From assembly GCF_000955955.1 (NCBI RefSeq), contig NZ_JYJG01000416.1, forward strand, positions 1 to 21,662: 21,662 nucleotides of DNA. Reading direction: 5' to 3'. This document shows positions 9,028 to 15,688 of the stretch, one piece after another (position 1 is the first letter of the stretch; every line of letters begins with the position of its first letter). Source of the stretch: Lentzea aerocolonigenes (GTDB lineage: Bacteria; Actinomycetota; Actinomycetes; Mycobacteriales; Pseudonocardiaceae). Below the pieces are notes generated by a model, which ran no database searches, was not told where the DNA came from, and was given only the letters and a program-made list of their open reading frames with translations. The position numbers were made by a program, and so were the translations under genes.

Positions 9028-9854
9028 TGAGCACGTCCGCCGTCGGGCTCGTGCTCGCCAGGCCCGCGCGCCTGCTGGGCGTCGAGCCGTTCTTCATGGA
9101 GTTCATCGCGGGCATCGAGGAACGGCTGGCCGAGCGCGACCTCTCGGTCCTGCTGCACGTCGTGGCGGACCACGAGGCCGAGATCTCCGCCTACCGCCGC
9201 TGGTCGTCGCGCGGTCTCGTCGACGCGACCGTCGTGGTGAATCCCGTGGTGGACGACCCGCGCCCGGCCGTGCTCGTCGAACTGGGCCTGCCCGCGGTGG
9301 TCGTCGGTGATGATCCTGGCCTGCCCGCGGTGCGCACCGATCACACCGGACCGGTGGCCGAGGCCCTCCGGCATCTGCTCGAACTGGGACATCGGCGGAT
9401 CGCCCGCGTGACCGGTCCTTCTGCCTTGCAGCACACACAGGCGCGCACAGCCGCGTTGCTCTCGGGGTGCGCGGAAGCCGGCGTCGAGCCGGTGATCGTC
9501 GAGGGTGACTACTCCGAGGAAGCGGGCGCCAAGCTGACCACGGCGCTGCTGGGTCGTGCCGAGCCGCCCACCGCGATCCTCTACGACAACGACGTGATGG
9601 CCGTGGCGGGTCTGGCGGCCGCCACGGCCCTGGGCGTCGCGGTGCCGTCCCGGCTCAGCCTCGTGGCGTGGGACGACTCGACGTTGTGCCGCCTGGCCTC
9701 TCCCGCGCTGACGACGATGAGCGTCGACGTGCACCAGTTCGGCGTGACGGTCGCGGAGTCGGTGCTCGAACGCATCGACGGCGTGCCCGTCACACCGCGC
9801 TGGTCCCCCACCGCCCACTACGTCCCGCGCGGCACCACGGCACCCGCGGCCTGA
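9027..9854 (+). CDS. LacI-type sugar-sensor (periplasmic-binding-protein-like) domain protein lacking a DNA-binding domain
   Basis: 275 residues from ATG 9027, which overlaps the mannosidase TGA. The fold is the effector domain of LacI/GalR regulators: AVGLVLARPARLLGVEPFFMEFIAGIEERLAERDLSVLLHV at the start, then LLELGHRRIARVTGP, AILYDNDVMAVAGLAAATALGVAVPSRLSLVAWDDS near 190-230, and MSVDVHQFGVTVAESVLERI. A LacI repressor has about 60 extra N-terminal residues forming a helix-turn-helix and hinge. These are absent, and the same frame is closed shortly upstream inside the mannosidase gene. There is no signal peptide, so it is not an ABC binding protein either. It may sense sugar in the cytoplasm, act on another regulator, or be a decaying repressor. 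The conserved, coupled position argues that it is expressed. The exact function is unknown. Confidence 0.85.
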   Translation: MSTSAVGLVLARPARLLGVEPFFMEFIAGIEERLAERDLSVLLHVVADHEAEISAYRRWSSRGLVDATVVVNPVVDDPRPAVLVELGLPAVVVGDDPGLPAVRTDHTGPVAEALRHLLELGHRRIARVTGPSALQHTQARTAALLSGCAEAGVEPVIVEGDYSEEAGAKLTTALLGRAEPPTAILYDNDVMAVAGLAAATALGVAVPSRLSLVAWDDSTLCRLASPALTTMSVDVHQFGVTVAESVLERIDGVPVTPRWSPTAHYVPRGTTAPAA

Positions 9855-9861
9855 CCGTGTC

Positions 9862-10998
9862 TCAGGAACACCCGATCCGCGATGCCGCCAGCACGACGTC
9901 GTCGAACCACAGCGTGTCGTCACCGTTGCCGTAACTTTCCCAGCCCAGCCGGAAGTTCGTCAGGGCAGGCCGCCACCCGGCCCGGCGGAGCCACTGCGAG
10001 TCCACGTCCGGTGTGGGCACGCCGTCCGCGCGCAGGCCCGGCACCTCGGTGCCGTTGACCCAGGTCCGCAGTTCGGAGCCGGTGATCCCGAACTCCACGC
10101 AGGTCCACTGGTTCACCGCCAGCGGGGTGCTCTGGGCGACCCCGGCAGGGCTCTGCTCCGGCAGCGTGGCGTCGTCGGACTCGCGGTTCCACTGCAGGGC
10201 GCGGTTCTGCCCGCCCATCCGCAGGTCCTTACCGCCGTCAGCGGTGTCCTTCATGGCCAGGAAGGTCACGTGCGACTCGGGCAACGCGGTGGTGTGCCTG
10301 ACGTAGAACCGGGTGTACAGGCCGGCTCCGGTCGTTCCCCTGGACGTGCTGAGGAAGACGTGGTTGCAGTAGCCCGCCCGGCCGTCGACCCGGATCGACT
10401 TACCGCCGGTGCGCGCCGTCGAGGTGTCGACGATCGCGGTGCCGGTTCCCCGGCAGTTCGGGAAGGCCAGTGACCAGTCCCCGGCCGGTGCCGTCCCGGT
10501 CTGGTTCTCGAAGCCGTCGCAGAACGCGCCGCTCGGACAGCCGGCGGGCGGCAGAGGTGGTGTCGTGGTCGTCGTCGGCGGGCTGGTGTCGTTGCACCGC
10601 ACGCCGTTGAGGGTGAAGTCCGCGGGCGTGTCGTTGCTGCCCTGGTAGGTCGCCTGGAATCCGAACTGGACGGACGCGCCGGTGGCGATGCCGCGGTTGA
10701 ACGCCTGGTTCCGTGCCGTCACAGCCTTTCCGGACTGCGCGAGGTCGGCGCTCCAGCCGGAGGTGACGTGCTGGTCGCCGGCGAAGGTCCACGCCAGCGT
10801 CCAGCCGTCGACGGGAGCGGCGTTGTTGGTCACCGTCACCTTGCCGACGAAGCCGTTGCTCCACTGGTCGACCTGGTAGCCGACCACGCACGCGGGCGCG
10901 TCGGCCGCGTGCCCGGAGGCGGGACTCTCGATGATCGCCGCCGCCACCACGGCCGCCACCACGGTCATGATCAAGATACCGCTCGTTCTCCGACGCAT
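9862..10998 (-). CDS. Secreted CBM2 plus Cip1-like domain protein (cellulose-associated)
   Basis: 378 residues from ATG 10998, preceded by GGGAGAG. The upstream in-frame extension is rejected because it runs through the operator. A signal peptide ends near SPASGHA (residues 25-31). A family 2 carbohydrate-binding module follows (37-135), bracketed by Cys37 and Cys135, with candidate stacking tryptophans W46, W66 and W82. A Thr/Pro linker (about 138-151) leads to a C-terminal domain of about 225 residues beginning CPSGAFCDGFENQTG and ending DDTLWFDDVVLAASRIGC. This resembles Cip1, a fungal cellulase-coregulated protein with a glucuronan-lyase-like fold, which also has actinobacterial relatives. 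Cip1 activity is not firmly established, so the enzymatic role is open. A CebR-type operator lies just upstream. Confidence 0.82.
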   Translation of the reverse strand: MRRRTSGILIMTVVAAVVAAAIIESPASGHAADAPACVVGYQVDQWSNGFVGKVTVTNNAAPVDGWTLAWTFAGDQHVTSGWSADLAQSGKAVTARNQAFNRGIATGASVQFGFQATYQGSNDTPADFTLNGVRCNDTSPPTTTTTPPLPPAGCPSGAFCDGFENQTGTAPAGDWSLAFPNCRGTGTAIVDTSTARTGGKSIRVDGRAGYCNHVFLSTSRGTTGAGLYTRFYVRHTTALPESHVTFLAMKDTADGGKDLRMGGQNRALQWNRESDDATLPEQSPAGVAQSTPLAVNQWTCVEFGITGSELRTWVNGTEVPGLRADGVPTPDVDSQWLRRAGWRPALTNFRLGWESYGNGDDTLWFDDVVLAASRIGCS

Positions 10999-11033
10999 GC
11001 GCTCTCCCACGGGCAGGGTGACGTGGTCAGTTC

Positions 11034-11047
11034 TGGGAGCGTTCCCA
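11034..11047 (-). promoter_or_regulatory. CebR-type operator of the Cip1-like gene
   Basis: TGGGAGCGTTCCCA differs by one base from the CebR operator of Streptomyces (TGGGAGCGCTCCCA), which controls cellulose and cello-oligosaccharide genes. It lies six bases downstream of the -10 box of the minus-strand promoter, where a bound repressor would block transcription start. The cebR gene itself is not in this window. Confidence 0.8.
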
Positions 11048-11053
11048 GCGCAG

Positions 11054-11082
11054 AATGTAACCACCCTGGTACAGGTTGGCAA
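11054..11082 (-). promoter_or_regulatory. Promoter of the Cip1-like gene
   Basis: On the minus strand, TTGCCA (11082-11077) and TACATT (11059-11054) are separated by exactly 17 bases, giving a good housekeeping-sigma promoter. The CebR-type operator follows immediately downstream, which supports the assignment. Confidence 0.6.
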
Positions 11083-11091
11083 TCATCGTCC

Positions 11092-11121
11092 TTGACACCA
11101 GGAGGTTCGCGCCAGCATTCT
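11092..11121 (+). promoter_or_regulatory. Promoter of the expansin-like gene
   Basis: A perfect -35 TTGACA (11092-11097) is followed after 18 bases by a weaker -10 CATTCT (11116-11121). The CebR-type operator begins at the end of the -10 box, so the likely transcription start lies within the operator. The arrangement mirrors that of the divergent gene. Confidence 0.55.
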
Positions 11122-11137
11122 GGGAGCGCTCCCAGAA
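11118..11137 (+). promoter_or_regulatory. CebR-type operator of the expansin-like gene (perfect palindrome)
   Basis: TTCTGGGAGCGCTCCCAGAA is a perfect 20-base palindrome containing the exact 14-base CebR consensus TGGGAGCGCTCCCA (11121-11134). It lies 26 bases upstream of the expansin-like start codon and directly after the -10 box. In Streptomyces the LacI-family repressor CebR releases this sequence in response to cellobiose or cellotriose. The same control is inferred here. Confidence 0.88.
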
Positions 11138-11163
11138 CCACAGCGGCGTGTCGAGGAGTGTCC

Positions 11164-12462
11164 ATGGAACTGCGCGGCAACCTGTCCGGACGTCGGGTCA
11201 CGCTGGTCGTGGGCGCCGCCCTCGCGGCACTCGCCGTGGTCGCGGGCTCACTCGTCCCCCGCGTCTCGACGGCCGCCCCCGCGGTGCCCGTGACCGGCAC
11301 CGCCACCCACTTCGACGGGCTCGGCGCGCCCTACGGTGGTTGCGGGCTGCCCCAGGAAGTCCTGGACTCACAGGACTTCGTGGCGCTCAACGTCTACAAC
11401 ACACCCGGCGACTACAGCTTCTACCCGAGGCCGATCCCGCCTGCGCAGGCGGCCAAGATCGGGCTGTGGGACAACGGACGCAACTGCGGCCGGTTCGTCC
11501 AGGTCGCCATCGGCGACTACTGCACCGGAACCAACGACGGCGCGGCGGGACAACCGTTCTGCCGCAACGGTTCCTGGATCGCCGACGGCTACAGCGGCGC
11601 GACGCTGACCATGGTGGTGGCGGACAGCTGCGGTGACTCCAACGCCTGGTGCCGCGACGATCCGAACCACCTCGACCTGTCGACCGCCTCGCTCAACAGG
11701 TTCCTCCGCAACGGCGTTCCGGTCGGCGACCTCAACCCCGCGCACTGGAACAACCGCAAGGTGTCCTGGTCGTACGTCCCGAGCCCGAACTACACCGGCG
11801 ACCTGCGGCTGGGCTTCATGCAGGGCGCTCAGCGCTATTGGCCGGCGATCGCGGTGTCGCACCTGGCCAACGGCATCCACGGAGTGGAGTACCTGGGTGA
11901 GAACGGCGCTTGGACGCAGGCCAAGCCCAACAGCGACATGGGGCAGTCGTTCATCATCGGCCCGACGACGAGCGCGGGCACCTCGTACGAGATCAGGGTG
12001 CGCGACGCCGCCGACGCACTGGTGAACGGCGGCCGGACCTACCGGTTCTCGTTGCCAGGCCAGTGTTCCCCGACGTGTTCCGCCGCCTACACCAGCGTCA
12101 CCTACACCACCAGCGACGGCACTGGTCCCACGACCACCACGACCACCACCCCTCCGACGACCGGTGGATGCACCGCAACCGCGACGGTCACCGGCTCCTG
12201 GAGCGGTGGCTACCAGATGGAGATCGCCGTCAAGAACACCGGGCAGGCGCCGCTGTCCGGGTGGACGTCGTCGTTCTCCTTCACCGGCGACCAGCGGGTG
12301 CAGAACTCGTGGAACGCGGTCGTCAGCCAGACCGGGCGGCAGATCACCGCGAACAACCAGGGTTACAACGGATCCCTGGCCGCGGGAGCGAGCACCACGT
12401 GGGGCGCCGTTGTCCAGGGCACGAACGATCCGCTGCCACCAATGACCTGCACAGGTCGATAG
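11164..12462 (+). CDS. Secreted expansin-like protein (EXLX type) with C-terminal CBM2
   Basis: 432 residues from ATG 11164, with GAGGAG five bases upstream. A signal segment (about 11-38) is followed by an expansin domain 1 (six-stranded double-psi barrel, about 42-185). It has the motifs GDYC (117-120), VADSC (152-156) and HLDLS (169-173), in which Asp171 corresponds to the Asp essential for wall loosening. Domain 2 (CBM63-like, about 200-296) contains SWSYVPSPN and an aromatic-rich binding face. After CSPTC and a Thr-rich linker (322-333), a CBM2 fills residues 336-429 between Cys336 and Cys429. Expansins loosen cellulose and wall polymers without hydrolysis, and extra CBM2 modules are known in actinobacterial members. 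It is divergent from the Cip1-like gene under a perfect CebR-type operator, so induction by cellobiose is likely. Confidence 0.93.
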   Translation: MELRGNLSGRRVTLVVGAALAALAVVAGSLVPRVSTAAPAVPVTGTATHFDGLGAPYGGCGLPQEVLDSQDFVALNVYNTPGDYSFYPRPIPPAQAAKIGLWDNGRNCGRFVQVAIGDYCTGTNDGAAGQPFCRNGSWIADGYSGATLTMVVADSCGDSNAWCRDDPNHLDLSTASLNRFLRNGVPVGDLNPAHWNNRKVSWSYVPSPNYTGDLRLGFMQGAQRYWPAIAVSHLANGIHGVEYLGENGAWTQAKPNSDMGQSFIIGPTTSAGTSYEIRVRDAADALVNGGRTYRFSLPGQCSPTCSAAYTSVTYTTSDGTGPTTTTTTTPPTTGGCTATATVTGSWSGGYQMEIAVKNTGQAPLSGWTSSFSFTGDQRVQNSWNAVVSQTGRQITANNQGYNGSLAAGASTTWGAVVQGTNDPLPPMTCTGR

Positions 12463-12473
12463 GTCCCGTACCT

Positions 12474-13220
12474 TCAGGAACGCTTGCGCGCCAGCAACGT
12501 GAACGTGTTCGGCAGCTGCCCCCGCCACGCCGCCGCGTCCAGCCCGTCCCACTTCCAGAACGGCTCCGGGTGCTCTGCCACGTGCCGCAGCTCCAGCCCG
12601 GCCCCGAGCACCGCAGTGATGATCTCGGCGAGCGTCGCCTGCCACTCCACCGCGCCGTTGCCGGGGAACGTGTCGTTGACGTGCGAGCGTTCGAAGTACC
12701 CGCGGTCCGGCCGGATCCTGGGCTCGTCCTCGTCCCACGTCCACAGCGGCACCATCGGATGCCCCTCGTGCACGAACAGGTGCCCGCCCGGTCGCAGCAG
12801 CCGGGCGACGTCCGCTGCCCAGACCTCGAGGTCCCGCAACCAGATCAGCGCGCCCTTGCCGGTGTAGACGAGATCGGTGCAGCCGTCCCGCAATGGGACA
12901 CCCGGCACCGCGGCGACCACGTACCGGCAGTCGACGCCCAGCTCGTCCGCCCTGCGTTGCGCCGCCAAGGTCGCCACCGAGCTGAAGTCGACGCCGACGA
13001 CCGACCGCGCACCCTCCGCGACCAAAGCGATGTCGTCCAGGCCGTGGCCGCTCTGCAGGTGCACGACGACAGGCCGCGAAGCCAGCAGCGGCCGCAGCAG
13101 CTCGAGCTCGCAGGCGACCAACGACGAAGAGTTCCTGGCCTGCTCCAACAGTTCCCGGTACTCGTGAACGTGCTTCTTCGACGCCGCTTCCCACGCGTTC
13201 CGGTTCTCCACCCGGTTCAC
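12474..13220 (-). CDS. Class I SAM-dependent methyltransferase
   Basis: 248 residues, ending 11 bases from the convergent expansin gene. The N-terminal NRNAWEAASKKHVHEYRELL is typical of a small group of actinobacterial methyltransferases. The Rossmann core shows VVHLQSGHGLDDIALVAEGARSVVGVDFS (about 51-80, a degenerate glycine loop with the acidic residue D78 of motif II), a later LVYTGKGALIWLRDLEVW, and ARLLRPGGHLFVHE. The substrate cannot be read from the sequence. The start is uncertain: GTG 13220 gives the full length, but GTG 13211 (residue 4) has a better-placed GCAGGG. It has no visible connection with the polysaccharide genes and is probably a housekeeping neighbour. Confidence 0.85.
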   Translation of the reverse strand: MNRVENRNAWEAASKKHVHEYRELLEQARNSSSLVACELELLRPLLASRPVVVHLQSGHGLDDIALVAEGARSVVGVDFSSVATLAAQRRADELGVDCRYVVAAVPGVPLRDGCTDLVYTGKGALIWLRDLEVWAADVARLLRPGGHLFVHEGHPMVPLWTWDEDEPRIRPDRGYFERSHVNDTFPGNGAVEWQATLAEIITAVLGAGLELRHVAEHPEPFWKWDGLDAAAWRGQLPNTFTLLARKRS

Positions 13221-13322
13221 CCTGCCACGCAGGTGTAGGGCGGGTCGTTCGTTATTCGACGCATCACCAGCGCCCTTACCGGGACAACGTGAAAAATATT
13301 CGGCTGACTCCGGCCCTCGATC

Positions 13323-13359
13323 TTGTGGCCGGGATCACGCTTGCCTACTATCCAGTAGG
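13323..13359 (+). promoter_or_regulatory. Promoter with overlapping palindromic operator, upstream of the beta-propeller gene
   Basis: TTGTGG (13323-13328) and TACTAT (13346-13351) are 17 bases apart, a plausible promoter 102 bases before the start codon at 13454. A perfect inverted repeat CCTACT-N4-AGTAGG (13344-13359) covers the -10 box. This size and symmetry suit a TetR-type or similar small dimeric repressor, but no regulator gene lies beside it. The rest of 13221-13453 shows only an AT-rich patch near 13290 that might hold a promoter for the methyltransferase. Confidence 0.45.
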
Positions 13360-13453
13360 TAGGAGCCGAACCCGGCCAAGTTCGGTGCTCCCCGAGCAAC
13401 GTGCCCTTCCCACGTTCGCGCCCGAAGCGCCCACTTCACCCGGAGAAGCAGAC

Positions 13454-14737
13454 ATGTCCGACCCTGCACGGAACGCTCCCGGCGGGAGCGCTCTCAACCG
13501 TCTGGCGAAAGCCGCCGCAGCGGCCACCGTCCTCGCGTCCTGCGTCGCCTCAGCCACCATCTCTGGCACCGCCTCCGCCAACGCCTCGGCCGAGCTGCGC
13601 GAGGTGATGTTCGTCGGCAACAACTGGGACGGCACCGCCGACGTCGTGAAGTCCACCGGCGACTTCGCGAAGATCGGCCGCGTCAACGTCATCCCGGACA
13701 AGTCCCAGCGACTGACCGAGATCTACCTCAACCCGATCAAGCTGGCCTTCTTCCTCGGCATCCGCAACGGTCCCGGCGAGGGTCACGACCAGTTCGTCGA
13801 CGACATGTACACCACTCCCGACGGTTCGGCGGTGGTCGTGTCGCGGCCCAGCTTCGCCGACGTCGTGTCGCTCGACCTGGCCACCGGCAAGATCAAGTGG
13901 CGGTTCCCGGTGTCCGGCTTCCGCTCCGACCACATGGCCGTCTCCCCCGACGGGTCCAGGGTCGCGGTCTCGGCGTCGACCTCCAACACCGTGCACGTGC
14001 TGGACATCAACACCGGCCGGCAGCTCGGTTCGTTCAAGACCGGCGACAAGCCGCACGAGAACGTGTTCACCAACGGCGGCCAGTACCTCTGGAACATGTC
14101 GATCGGCGAGGTGAACAACGACTTCGACGCGCCCGACCAGGACTGGCTCAAGGGTGACCGGCACATCACCGTGGTCGACACGAGCAACTACCAGATCGTC
14201 AAGACCATCGACATGCGCAGCCGGCTGAACGCCTTCGGCCGCAGCGACCTGTCCAACTCCGTGCGGCCCGCGGTGTTCTCCCCGGACTTCTCGAAGCTGT
14301 ACTTCCAGGTGTCGTACTTCAACGGCTTCGTCGAGTACGACGTCGCCACCGACGCCGTCACCCAGGTGAAGACGCTGCCGAAGAACTCCAACACGAGCGA
14401 CGACCGCAAAACGTTCGTCAACGACTCGCGCCACCACGGGCTGTCGATGAACCCCGACGGCACCAAGCTGTGCGTCGCCGGGACGATGGACGACTACGCC
14501 ACGGTCGTCGACCGCGCTTCGCTGCAGCAGGGTCCGCTCGTCGCGGCCTCGAAGCCTTACTGGGCAACGGTCAGCGGTGACGGTCGTCAGTGCGTGATCT
14601 CGGAGAGCGGCTCGGACCAGATCACCGCGATCGACTTCGCCACCGGGCAGAAGACGGTCTCCGTGCCGGTCGGCGACCACCCGCAGCGCGTCCGGATCGG
14701 ACACGTCGCGGCTGGCTGGACCGGCCCCACCCGCTGA
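13454..14737 (+). CDS. Exported YVTN/YncE-type beta-propeller protein
   Basis: 427 residues from ATG 13454, with GGAGAAG at 13442-13448. The N-terminal region has a positively charged stretch and an Ala-rich core. Cleavage after TASANA (near residue 43) or lipidation at Cys30 in LASC are both possible, so it is exported. The mature part is made of repeated propeller blades: AVSPDGSRVAVSASTSNTVHVLDINTGRQLGSF, HITVVDTSNYQIVKTIDM, SMNPDGTKLCVAGTMDDYATVVD, and TVSGDGRQCVISESGSDQITAIDFATGQKTVSVPVGDHPQRVRIG. YVTN-type propellers are usually binding or scaffold proteins, and no enzymatic motif is evident. It is followed by a strong terminator and so probably forms a single-gene unit. Ligand and role are unknown. 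Confidence 0.87.
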   Translation: MSDPARNAPGGSALNRLAKAAAAATVLASCVASATISGTASANASAELREVMFVGNNWDGTADVVKSTGDFAKIGRVNVIPDKSQRLTEIYLNPIKLAFFLGIRNGPGEGHDQFVDDMYTTPDGSAVVVSRPSFADVVSLDLATGKIKWRFPVSGFRSDHMAVSPDGSRVAVSASTSNTVHVLDINTGRQLGSFKTGDKPHENVFTNGGQYLWNMSIGEVNNDFDAPDQDWLKGDRHITVVDTSNYQIVKTIDMRSRLNAFGRSDLSNSVRPAVFSPDFSKLYFQVSYFNGFVEYDVATDAVTQVKTLPKNSNTSDDRKTFVNDSRHHGLSMNPDGTKLCVAGTMDDYATVVDRASLQQGPLVAASKPYWATVSGDGRQCVISESGSDQITAIDFATGQKTVSVPVGDHPQRVRIGHVAAGWTGPTR

Positions 14738-14742
14738 GCTGT

Positions 14743-14772
14743 ACCGGGCCGCGGGACGTCCCGCGGCCCGGT
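14743..14772 (+). terminator. Intrinsic-type terminator after the beta-propeller gene
   Basis: A perfect 30-base palindrome with arms ACCGGGCCGCGGGAC and its complement starts five bases after the stop codon and is followed by TTT. Long GC stems with few trailing T residues are usual for terminators in high-GC actinobacteria. Confidence 0.8.
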
Positions 14773-14809
14773 TTGGCGAAATGCCAGATTCCACCGCGAA
14801 GCATTGCAC

Positions 14810-14840
14810 TGCTCCATTCTGGACCGTCCAGAATGGAGCA
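14810..14840. promoter_or_regulatory. Perfect 31-bp inverted repeat over the RBS and start of the carbonic anhydrase gene
   Basis: The arms TGCTCCATTCTGGAC (14810-14824) and GTCCAGAATGGAGCA (14826-14840) are perfectly complementary around a single central C. The right arm contains the only GGAG (14835-14838) and ends with the A of the ATG start codon. As DNA it would be an ideal dimer-binding operator. As RNA, if transcribed from upstream, it would bury the ribosome binding site and start codon in a hairpin. The identity of any binding protein is unknown. Confidence 0.75.
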
Positions 14841-15554
14841 TGACTCAGAACGACTTCCACTCGCTGCCCAGGCGGGCTGTGCTGAGCGGTCTCGCCCTCG
14901 GCGGGTTCGCCGTCGCGGTCGGTTCGTGCGCGGCGGGCACCGCGAGCACCTCACCCGCGCCACCGGCAGTGCTCCCGACCGGACGACGCGTTGCAACGTC
15001 TCCTGGACGGGAACAAACGCCTCCTCAGCAGCCAAACGCTGCACACGCAGACACTCGACCAGATCCGGCGGCACGCGACGGGCCAGTCCCCCTACGCCCA
15101 GGTGTTCGGGTGCGCCGACTCCCGGGTACCGGTCGAGGCGATCTTCGACGAGGACTTCGGCGACGTCTTCGTCACCAGGACGGCCGGAAACGTGCTGTCG
15201 GAACCCACCATCGGCACGATCGAGTACGGCGTCGTGGCCCTGAACACCCCGCTGATCATGGTGCTCGGACACCAGAGTTGCGGAGCGGTCAAAGCGGCCG
15301 TGGAGGCGGCGAAGGACCCCGCGAAAACACCGCAAGGTGCGTTGGGCGCACTGGTCTCCGCTCTCGTGCCCGCCGCCCAGCAGGTCGCGGACCGCGGTGG
15401 CGACGTCTACGCGGCCGCACTCGAGGCGCACATCCGGGCTACCGTCGCGACGCTGCAGGGCAACCCGGTCCTCGCCGGTCGCATCACTGACGGCAGGTTG
15501 CGCGTCGTCGGTGCCTCCTACGACCTCGCCACCGCGAAGGTGACCGTGTACTGA
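14840..15554 (+). pseudogene. Tat-exported beta-carbonic anhydrase, interrupted by an apparent frameshift
   Basis: The gene reads in two frames. From ATG 14840 a Tat lipoprotein signal is visible: LPRRAVLSGLALGG with twin Arg11-Arg12, then the lipobox VGSC with Cys30, then a Ser/Ala/Pro tether ending PAVLPT. From about 14982 the sequence continues one base out of frame as DDALQRLLDGNKRLL and runs to TGA 15554. The second part is a complete beta-carbonic anhydrase core. Counting from TTG 14991, it has zinc ligands Cys41, His94 and Cys97 and the Asp43-Arg45 dyad (CADSR, GHQSCG), so it would interconvert CO2 and bicarbonate outside the membrane. Restoring two bases in the C-rich stretch near 14979 would join the parts as PTPDDALQ. 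Either this is a sequencing or assembly error, or the gene is broken. A shorter cytosolic protein from TTG 14991 is possible but less likely. Confidence 0.8.
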
Positions 15555-15688
15555 CGAAATCTTCGCCGGTGAAGACCGTCTGGTCCCCGGTGCCGGTCGT
15601 CGGCGAGTCACCACGCAGCAGCAGAACGCCGTGCTCACCTCGACGTAGGCCGCAGCTGGTCCGTCCCGGGACCGGCGGAGGATGCTGT

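Noticed and set aside
10990..11082. N-terminal extension of the Cip1-like protein to 11082
   Set aside because: The extension would run through the promoter and operator. ATG 10998 has a ribosome binding site and begins a proper signal peptide.
12128..12167. Short repeats of ACC/ACG codons in the expansin and Cip1-like genes
   Set aside because: They encode Thr/Pro linkers between domains and are not mobile or CRISPR-like repeats.
13483..13496. CebR-like CGGGAGCGCTCTCA inside the beta-propeller gene
   Set aside because: It has two mismatches, lies about 30 bases into the coding region in the signal-peptide codons, and has no promoter at the right distance. It is explained by Gly-Ser-Ala codons. 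A local hairpin with the preceding GCTCCC is also probably incidental.
15555..15688. Possible terminator between the carbonic anhydrase and GH53 genes
   Set aside because: Only a 10-base GTCCCGGGAC palindrome near 15663 and weak GC pairings are present. There is no convincing stem with a tail.
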